A DNA stretch of 5,173 bases, taken from the NCBI GenBank assembly GCA_937970115.1, contig CALBVO010000013.1:1-5173 (forward strand), read 5' to 3'. The DNA is from Minisyncoccota bacterium (GTDB lineage: Bacteria; Patescibacteriota; Minisyncoccia; Phycocordibacterales; UBA1006). The notes under the pieces are model-generated. The model was not told where the DNA came from and did no database searches. It saw nothing but the letters and a program-made list of their open reading frames with translations. This document shows, piece by piece, positions 1 to 4,282 of this stretch. Position numbers and translations under genes: made by a program. How positions within the stretch are numbered: the first letter of the stretch is position 1; every line of letters starts with the position of its first letter.

Positions 1-2
1 TC

Positions 3-476
3 CAATCAAATACTGAGCTTTCAGATGAAAAGAGAAAAGAAATACAGGAGCTTATTAAAGAAACTGAAAAACTTATTGCACAAAAACAATCACAACCTAT
101 TGTTCTTGGAGCTGAGACTGAGTTCATTTCAGGAAAATGCCCAGTATTTACTGAATATATGACCACAGGTGATTTTGATGGAGACGGTGATACAACGGAA
201 GTTGCACTACTTCAACGATTTTTAAATCGACATCTTGGATCACAATTAGTGGTTGACGGATATTTTGGAAAAGCAACAGCTTTCGCTGTAAAAACATTCC
301 AAGAAATATATTCTGAAGATATTCTTAAACCATGGAACTCAGATCATTCAACAGGTTGCTTTTATAAAACTACCAAGGTAAAAGCTAACCAAATTCTTGG
401 GTGCTATGATGAAGAGTTTTTAGAAAATATAAACATTAATCACTCACTAGTTGTTACAGGCAAGGTATTGAACTAA
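3..476 (+). CDS. Surface protein with peptidoglycan-binding-like domain (5'-truncated by window edge)
   Basis: The reading frame is open from the window edge (first full codon at 3) to TAA at 474-476, giving 157 residues. The ATG at 159 is internal, not the start, because the frame upstream is coherent. Order: a charged helix likely to form a coiled coil (residues ~5-32), the motif PIVLGAETEF (~33-42), a Cys-Pro followed by FTEYMTTG, an acidic Ca-binding-like loop DFDGDGD (~56-62), then a PG_binding_1-like repeat: LLQRFLN, VDGYFGKAT, AVKTFQ, and a tail with TTKVKANQILGC. Family knowledge: such domains bind the cell wall, and coiled coil plus this domain is common in CPR secreted proteins. I infer an exported surface protein; the N-terminus with any signal peptide is outside the window. 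Only two Cys remain apart from one in 'TGCFYKT', so disulfide bonding is possible. The exact role is unknown. Confidence 0.8.
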   Translation, partial: QSNTELSDEKRKEIQELIKETEKLIAQKQSQPIVLGAETEFISGKCPVFTEYMTTGDFDGDGDTTEVALLQRFLNRHLGSQLVVDGYFGKATAFAVKTFQEIYSEDILKPWNSDHSTGCFYKTTKVKANQILGCYDEEFLENININHSLVVTGKVLN

Positions 477-489
477 TGTAATAAACGAA

Positions 490-538
490 GAGATAATACA
501 AAAAGAGAAAGCCAGACTTTCTCTTTTTGTATTATCTC
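490..538 (+). terminator. Long perfect hairpin terminator after the surface-protein gene
   Basis: A 22-bp perfect inverted repeat (490-511 with 517-538) closes on a 5-nt loop CCAGA, 13 nt after the stop codon of the upstream gene. The descending arm contains a CTTTTTG run, and the ascending arm the matching A-run, so it could work on either strand. There is no long T-tract after the stem; the U-rich tract lies inside the 3' arm. It is the only obvious transcription end for the first gene. Confidence 0.75.
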
Positions 539-674
539 CGAGTGCCCTTGAAACAAAGTATTTAAATACACGGACCTTCTGAGCCTAAACGAAGAATCTA
601 CTTTGTAGATTCTTCGTTAATTTCCTGATCGCTCTAGGTCAGAGAACCTTCCATTTATAAAACGTAAATAAATA
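539..674. other. Non-coding spacer with second perfect hairpin and possible pseudoknot
   Basis: No ORF of note here. It holds a perfect 13-bp stem, 588-600 with 606-618 (14 bp with 3-nt loop if C601-G605 pairs). An 8-nt stretch 553-560 (ACAAAGTA) is exactly complementary to 599-606, which spans the hairpin loop. A perfect 12-nt palindrome GTATTTAAATAC lies at 558-569, and a small stem CTGATC/GGTCAG at 625-630/637-642 (one G-T pair). The hairpins at 490 and 588 both begin next to the same 10-mer TAAACGAAGA (482-491, 586-595). It could be a structured 3' UTR, a second terminator or a small RNA; I do not recognise an Rfam family and it is not a tRNA. Confidence 0.45.
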
Positions 675-702
675 TTGTCAAATTTTTATTTTATAGTATA
701 TT
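675..702 (+). promoter_or_regulatory. Promoter of the CAP gene (leaderless type)
   Basis: A -35 TTGTCA at 675-680 and a -10 TATATT at 697-702 are separated by 16 bp. The -10 ends only 6 nt before the ATG at 709, so transcription is predicted to begin at or within a base or two of the start codon, giving a leaderless mRNA. No Shine-Dalgarno is present. Confidence 0.75.
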
Positions 703-708
703 AAATTT

Positions 709-1833
709 ATGAGAAAGCATCTTAAAAACTATTTTATTCCCCACAAGGAAAATGATTACAAGCCATATTCAGTACGTCGAGAATCATTACTTGCTACTAT
801 TATTTTTGGACTAGGTATTCTTGGATTATCTTTTTTTGGAGGTAATAATCTCGCTGGTAATTTATTATTGGCAGATGTTCAATCAGTTTTATTAGCACAA
901 GTAACTAATGAAAATAGAATTGAAAATAATAAAACTCGCTTGCAACCGAATGTATTATTAGAACAGGCAGCACAACTCAAGGCACAAGATATGATCCAAA
1001 ATGAATATTTTGCACATGTTAGCCCAACAGGTAAACAGGCTTGGGATTGGATGGATGATGTTGGCTATGCATATAAATTTGCGGGAGAAAATCTTGCTAT
1101 TGATTTTTATGATACTGAGGCTGTTGCAAAAGCCTGGATGGAGTCACCAACGCACCGTAAGAATATTCTCAATGAAAAGTATACTGAGATTGGTATTGCT
1201 GTTGATTCAGGTCGTTACAAGGGAAGAGACGTGGCATTTGTTGTTCAAATGTTTGGATCTCCTCGTTATCCAACGTCACCAACGAATACTCTTCCTGTGT
1301 TGGAACCAGAGGTGGTCGAGGAACCTGAAATACAGATTGCTGCCATTAGATCCTCTGATCAAGAGTTAGTTCTTGGTGATGAAATTGCACTTGATCCTAT
1401 ATCTTTAGAGACAAAAGAGATTTTTAATGACCAAGAGGTAATTTATAATTTACAACAAAAAATTGCTCAACTCCAAGAAGAACTAACAAGAAGTACTACT
1501 TTTGTAGAAACGGAATATAACCCAAATCCAATAGTTCTAGGAGATGAATTTATTGAAGAGAATAATAAAAATACCATAACTCAATCAACCTTAGAAAAAA
1601 AAGATGTACCGTACAATAGCCTTATTAAAACATTAGCCCGACCTGGAAAAATTGGCCAATTTATTCTTCAGTTATTAATCGGGCTTGTATCACTTTCTTT
1701 GGTATTGAAAATTTTTATTGAATATAAAAAACAACATTATAAAAATGTAATTTTTACACTTTTAACTCTGGTAGTTCTCTTGTTAGCATATTTTCTTATA
1801 AGTATTATATTCAAACAAGTGATAATTATTTAG
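709..1833 (+). CDS. Membrane-anchored CAP/SCP (PR-1-like) domain protein
   Basis: 374 residues, start ATG placed by the promoter six bases upstream. Order: cytoplasmic N-terminus with YFIPHKEN (8-15), membrane segment ~28-43, CAP/SCP domain ~65-185, Pro/Glu-rich linker, coiled coil ~244-262, polar linker, then two membrane helices ~316-337 and ~347-370. In the CAP domain the cavity residues are recognisable: H103 (FAHVSPTG), E127 (AGENLA), H149 (SPTHRKNIL), and the closing strand VAFVVQMFG (176-183). Family knowledge: bacterial CAP proteins are mostly extracytoplasmic, with poorly defined biochemistry; CPR carry versions with this N-terminus. The motif VLGDE occurs twice (221-225, 276-280) and matches VLGAE in the preceding gene, suggesting a shared surface function. 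With three helices and a cytoplasmic N-terminus, the CAP domain would face outside. Ends with TAG; no clear terminator follows. Confidence 0.88.
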   Translation: MRKHLKNYFIPHKENDYKPYSVRRESLLATIIFGLGILGLSFFGGNNLAGNLLLADVQSVLLAQVTNENRIENNKTRLQPNVLLEQAAQLKAQDMIQNEYFAHVSPTGKQAWDWMDDVGYAYKFAGENLAIDFYDTEAVAKAWMESPTHRKNILNEKYTEIGIAVDSGRYKGRDVAFVVQMFGSPRYPTSPTNTLPVLEPEVVEEPEIQIAAIRSSDQELVLGDEIALDPISLETKEIFNDQEVIYNLQQKIAQLQEELTRSTTFVETEYNPNPIVLGDEFIEENNKNTITQSTLEKKDVPYNSLIKTLARPGKIGQFILQLLIGLVSLSLVLKIFIEYKKQHYKNVIFTLLTLVVLLLAYFLISIIFKQVIII

Positions 1834-1920
1834 ACTATGATTATATAAAAAATAAATGTTATGCTAGTTTTTTAATATATTAATTTATAAATAATTATAT
1901 ATTTAGGTATACTCGTATAG
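1834..1920 (+). promoter_or_regulatory. AT-rich spacer with leaderless-type promoter for msrAB
   Basis: The 87-bp spacer is almost entirely A and T. A perfect TATACT -10 lies at 1908-1913, 7 nt before the ATG at 1921. A weak -35 such as TTTATA at 1884-1889 would sit 18 bp upstream. The leader would be zero to a few bases, and CGTATAG directly before ATG contains no Shine-Dalgarno. I see no convincing terminator for the CAP gene here. Confidence 0.65.
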
Positions 1921-2799
1921 ATGAAGATTAAGGATATATTATTCACCATTATAGCTCTTGGATATATTGCGGTCGCTATCACCTATGGAGGAAAGGATCG
2001 TACTGGCATAACTGATACTCGCCTAGAATCATATGAACAAGTGACATTAGCAGGTGGTTGTTTCTGGTGTATAGAATCAGCCTTTCAGGAGGAGCCTGGA
2101 ATTATTGATGCGGTTTCTGGTTACACTGGCGGACAGTCACAGAACGCACAATACATCGACGTTGCAGCTGGAACCACACAGCATCGTGAGGTAGTGCAGG
2201 TTAGCTATGATTCAGAGATTATTTCTTTTGAAGAAATTTTGAATATTTTCTGGTCACGTATCGACCCAACAGATGACGGTGGTCAATTTGCGGATAGAGG
2301 GTATCAATATACCACTGCAATTTATTATCATAGCGATTCACAAAGAATCATCGCAAATCGTTCCAAAGAACATCTGACAGAATCAGGTCTCTTTGAAACC
2401 GAGATAGTAACCGAAATTGTACCAGCTGAAACATTTTATCTCGCAGAGGAATACCATCAGGATTATTATAAAAAAGCTTCGGAGCATTATAAATTATATG
2501 AACAAGCTTCGGGGCGAGCAGGATTCGTAGAGGAAACATGGGCTCGTGATGCTGCGCTGAAATTCTTTGAGGAATCATTGGAGGTTCAGGTGGTTACACC
2601 ACGCGGGGATTATAATTATACCGATGCAGAGATTGAAATTTTATTAGAAAATCTCGATCCATTGGCCTATCATGTTGTAGCAGAGAATGGTACTGAACAG
2701 CCATTTAATAATTTATATTGGGACCACAAAGAAGACGGTATTTATGTCGATGTGGTACAGGTGAGGCCTTGTTTTCTTCGACACATAAATATGATCTAG
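1921..2799 (+). CDS. msrA: Membrane-anchored MsrA-MsrB fusion: MsrA domain and start of MsrB
   Basis: Peptide methionine-S-sulfoxide reductase, reducing Met-S-SO in proteins. Residues ~6-21 form an uncleaved-looking hydrophobic anchor or signal peptide, so the enzyme should act outside the cytoplasmic membrane. The MsrA domain spans ~40-195: LAGGCFWC with nucleophile Cys47 and a second Cys50, SGYTGG, HREVVQV, RIDPTDDGGQFADRG, and AEEYHQDYY. A linker follows, then from ~235 the MsrB N-terminus (LDPLAYHVV, FNNLYWDHKEDGIYVDVV). Residues 1-280 are authentic; the last 12 (281-292) and the TAG at 2797-2799 come from a single-base loss near 2761. Apart from C47 and C50 there is no Cys in residues 51-280, so a classical C-terminal resolving Cys is absent. 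Repaired, the fusion would be about 378 residues ending at 3054. MsrA could still fold from this ORF alone. Confidence 0.9.
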   Translation: MKIKDILFTIIALGYIAVAITYGGKDRTGITDTRLESYEQVTLAGGCFWCIESAFQEEPGIIDAVSGYTGGQSQNAQYIDVAAGTTQHREVVQVSYDSEIISFEEILNIFWSRIDPTDDGGQFADRGYQYTTAIYYHSDSQRIIANRSKEHLTESGLFETEIVTEIVPAETFYLAEEYHQDYYKKASEHYKLYEQASGRAGFVEETWARDAALKFFEESLEVQVVTPRGDYNYTDAEIEILLENLDPLAYHVVAENGTEQPFNNLYWDHKEDGIYVDVVQVRPCFLRHINMI

Positions 2800-3054
2800 A
2801 ACAGGTTGGCCGGCGTTCTGGCGACCAATTAATGATGATTCTATCGAGTTCTCGAGGATAATTCAATCGCACATGTACCACGTACAGAGGTTCGATCAGA
2901 AACAGGGCATTTAGGCCATGTATTTAATGACGGCCCGATTGAGCATGGAGGAGAGCGTTATTGTATCAATTCGGCATCATTACTCTTTGTTCCATTGAAC
3001 GAAATGACAGAAAAAGGGTATGGGGAATATTTATCACTGTTTGATAATACATAA
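2763..3054 (+). pseudogene. msrB: Frameshifted remainder of the MsrB domain
   Basis: Peptide methionine-R-sulfoxide reductase, catalytic half of the fusion begun at 1921. It reads in three frames in turn: 2763-2795 (EALFSSTHKYD), 2798-2851 ([18 protein letters not shown]), 2854-3054 (from EDNSIAHV through [31 protein letters not shown], to SLFDNT and TAA). Between them one base is missing near 2761 (CAG-GT for CAG-GGT), near 2796 (GAT-CT for GAT-TCT) and near 2852. Three losses return the final frame to that of 1921, but stops lie between (TAG 2797, then TAA and TGAs). Catalytic Cys sits in RYCINSAS. The usual resolving Cys before GWP is Thr, and no zinc CxxC is seen. All key residues survive, so the lesions are very recent or are sequence errors. 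Confidence 0.85.
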
Positions 3055-3081
3055 AAACCAATCGAGAGATTGGTTTTTATG
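3050..3081 (+). terminator. Terminator after msrAB
   Basis: A perfect 14-bp stem (3050-3063 with 3068-3081) closes on a GAGA tetraloop and overlaps the TAA of the MsrB frame. The arms carry AAAAACC and GGTTTTT, the standard A-stem-T layout of intrinsic terminators. Its last two bases (TG, 3080-3081) are also the extended part of the next promoter, so the two signals share sequence. Confidence 0.85.
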
Positions 3082-3088
3082 ATATACT
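3080..3088 (+). promoter_or_regulatory. Extended -10 promoter of the riboswitch-metK unit
   Basis: TGATATACT is a TGn extension plus a consensus-like TATACT (3083-3088). No good -35 is visible at the right distance, as expected for extended -10 promoters. A start about 7 nt downstream falls at 3095, exactly the first paired base of riboswitch helix P1. Confidence 0.7.
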
Positions 3089-3094
3089 GATGGA

Positions 3095-3212
3095 ACTTTC
3101 ATCGAGAGTGTAGCGAGAGATGTAACTCTATGACCTACCAGCAACCTATGAGAAATCACAAGGTGCTCCATTTACAGCTGATGACCCAAACTCAGAGAAT
3201 ATCGATGAAAGT
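3095..3212 (+). ncRNA. SAM-I (S-box) riboswitch aptamer
   Basis: Binds S-adenosylmethionine and controls the downstream metK unit. All SAM-I core parts can be drawn. P1: 3095-3105 with 3202-3212, 11 bp perfect. P2a GTAG/CTAC: 3110-3113 with 3135-3138. Kink-turn: CGA 3114-3116 opposite TATGAC 3129-3134, matching the family AGA/GATGAA. P2b GAG/CTC: 3117-3119 with 3126-3128. Pseudoknot: P2 loop TGTAA 3121-3125 with TTACA 3172-3176. P3: AGC-AA-CCT 3140-3147 with AGG-T-GCT 3161-3167, the family GCAACC...GGTGC, capped by TGA-GAAA-TCA (3149-3158). P4 CTGA/TCAG: 3178-3181 with 3192-3195. P2a and P3 base changes relative to the family consensus are compensated on both strands. Location before metK fits. 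SAM-IV shares the core, but the P2 and P4 layout favours SAM-I. Confidence 0.93.
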
Positions 3213-3242
3213 ATATTATTTACTAATATACTTTTATTTTTT
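3208..3242 (+). terminator. Riboswitch expression platform: intrinsic terminator
   Basis: An 11-bp stem of AAAGTATATTA (3208-3218) with its complement at 3224-3234, 5-nt loop, is followed by TTATTTTTT running straight into the ATG at 3243. Its first five bases (3208-3212) are also the 3' end of P1. A weak alternative hairpin, AATATC (3198-3203) with GTATATT (3211-3217, one bulge), would occupy both P1 and terminator bases and is a candidate antiterminator. SAM-responsive premature termination is inferred. Confidence 0.75.
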
Positions 3243-3425
3243 ATGACAACAAAACTTAACTACAAAAATTACGAAACATTATCAGATTACTGGAAAGATG
3301 CTCAGGGAAAAGTCCCGCTCGCAATGATGTATGGAATTCAACAATTCCAAAAGAAAAATAATCTTGATTTTCAAACCGCTTATCAAATATTACTAGAGAA
3401 AAAAGTAATCATAGAAATTAACTAA
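3243..3425 (+). CDS. Small protein of unknown function between SAM riboswitch and metK
   Basis: 60 residues, not recognised. The ATG directly follows the riboswitch terminator's T-tract, without a Shine-Dalgarno; the TAA ends one base before the metK ATG, so translation of the two is probably coupled. The protein is soluble-looking, without Cys, signal or membrane segment, rich in Lys, Gln, Asn and Tyr, and has two probable helices: ~11-20, and ~27-54 containing LAMMYGIQQFQKKNN and FQTAYQILLEKK. Riboswitch control and tight spacing imply a role linked to methionine/SAM supply or simply a leader cistron for metK. A real gene is likely because it fills the space between the terminator and metK exactly and, unlike its neighbours, is not disrupted. 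Confidence 0.7.
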   Translation: MTTKLNYKNYETLSDYWKDAQGKVPLAMMYGIQQFQKKNNLDFQTAYQILLEKKVIIEIN

Positions 3426-3426
3426 C

Positions 3427-3996
3427 ATGAGCGTTCAAACATACACTGCAGAATATGTATCACCAAAACATCCTGATAAAATGTGCGACCGTATATCAGA
3501 CGCGATATTAAAATTATTTATTACTCAAGATCCAAACAGCCGCGTTGCCGTCGAGACTCTTGGCGGGCATGGCAAAGTTTTCATCGTAGGAGAGGTCACC
3601 AGTACTGGAAACATTACCCAAACAGAATACGAACAAATCGTCGCAGAAATTATAGGTTTTGATAGCTACGACGTAATAGTCCATATTTTTCGGCAATCAC
3701 CCGAAATAGCGACTGGAGTCGATACAGGAGGTGCAGGAGACCAGGGAATTGTTATTGGGTATGCCTGTAATCATAACCATGAAATGATCCCGCAGGAATT
3801 CTATCTCGCTAAATTATTATGTAATCATCTTTACGATAAATATCCCGTTGATGGCAAGACTCAAATAATGACAAATATGAAATTACTTATATCGTTGCCA
3901 GTTTCCAAGGAACAACCATACAACAACTCAGCGCAGATATTATTGCTTGAGTTCGGGACAAGAAAATGCCTATTGATAATATTAAACTCTTGGTGA
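3427..3996 (+). pseudogene. metK: S-adenosylmethionine synthetase, N-terminal part of a disrupted gene
   Basis: MetK makes SAM from methionine and ATP in the cytosol. Authentic MetK sequence runs from residue 1 to ~150: HPDK (15-18, ATP/metal-binding His and Asp), ETLGGHGKV, GEVTSTG, QSPEIATGVD (90-99, active-site flexible loop), GAGDQG (102-107). The spacing between these motifs is shorter than in E. coli MetK, as in compact variants. At about 3876 one base is missing (AATATG where AATAATG would continue the protein), so the last ~39 residues of this ORF are out of frame and it stops at TGA 3994-3996. The correct frame continues at 3879-4211. Controlled by the SAM-I riboswitch and coupled to the small ORF one base upstream. 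No Shine-Dalgarno. As written it cannot give active enzyme. Confidence 0.88.
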
Positions 3997-4211
3997 ACCC
4001 CGCCGGTGAATGGAACACTGGTGGATTCGAGGCCGATGCGGGTCTCACAGGTCGGAAAATTGTCATTGATCAATATGGACCACGCGTTCCTGTTGGTGGT
4101 GGTGCATTTTCAGGAAAAGACTGGACCAAGGTCGATCGTAGCGGCGCAAAATACGCACAACATACCGCGCAACAATTACTACAAAAACATCACGCTAGCC
4201 TATCGAAGTAA
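3879..4211 (+). pseudogene. metK: S-adenosylmethionine synthetase, distal part, with in-frame TGA and missing C-terminus
   Basis: Continues the metK protein: EITYIVASFQGTT, then TGA at 3948-3950 (codon 175 of the repaired frame), then VRDKKMPIDNIKLLVNPAGEW, GLTGRK (206-211), GGGAFSGKD (224-232, phosphate-binding Lys231) and KVDRS (235-239). An ATG at 3966 could start a fragment of 81 residues but this is probably not functional. The frame ends at TAA 4209-4211, only 22 residues after DRS. E. coli MetK has about 110 residues there, including the YAIGVAEP strand and C-terminal helices, so roughly 90 residues are missing, and a terminator follows at once. Repaired length would be 261 residues against about 380-400 usual. 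This truncation cannot be explained by a single-base error. Confidence 0.85.
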
Positions 4212-4215
4212 CAAA

Positions 4216-4250
4216 TACCCCGTGACTTTAGTCCGGGGTAGTTTATTTTA
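4216..4250 (+). terminator. Terminator after metK
   Basis: TACCCCG (4216-4222) pairs with CGGGGTA (4234-4240); after one bulged T, GAC (4224-4226) pairs with GTC (4231-4233) around a TTTA loop. GTTTATTTTA follows. It begins 5 nt after the TAA of the truncated metK frame, so the 3' end of the transcription unit is intact even though the coding end is missing. Confidence 0.85.
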
Positions 4251-4276
4251 CTTGAATTTACAAGGTAGGGTATACT
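4247..4276 (+). promoter_or_regulatory. Promoter of the prenyltransferase gene (leaderless type)
   Basis: TATACT at 4271-4276 ends 6 nt before the ATG at 4283. A moderate -35, TTTACT at 4247-4252, lies 18 bp upstream and abuts the preceding terminator's T-rich tail. The predicted transcript would be leaderless or nearly so. GGAACT before the ATG is within the -10/start interval and is not a usable Shine-Dalgarno if transcription starts at the ATG. Confidence 0.7.
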
Positions 4277-4282
4277 GGAACT

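Noticed and set aside
539..674. tRNA gene or CRISPR repeats in the spacer
   Set aside because: No cloverleaf or T-arm GTTCRA sequence, and the 10-mer repeat occurs only twice without regular spacing.
1001..1369. 122-aa ORF on + inside the CAP gene
   Set aside because: It is an out-of-frame shadow of the CAP domain; the 709-1833 frame has recognisable domain motifs and a promoter.
1834..1907. Terminator for the CAP gene
   Set aside because: The spacer is AT-rich with T-runs, but I could not draw a stable stem before any of them.
2348..2578. 76-aa ORF on the minus strand
   Set aside because: Antisense to conserved MsrA sequence, with no promoter or recognisable motif.
3099..3210. T-box or tRNA-like leader
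   Set aside because: No T-box sequence (AGGGTGG...) or specifier arrangement; the GCAACC/GGTGC core, kink-turn and pseudoknot fit SAM-I.
3948..3950. Selenocysteine codon
   Set aside because: MetK has no selenoprotein form that I know of, this position is not an active-site Cys, and no SECIS-like hairpin is evident just downstream.
3514..4073. Two minus-strand ORFs (3514-3696 and 3861-4073)
   Set aside because: Both are antisense to metK sequence that is clearly coding on the + strand.
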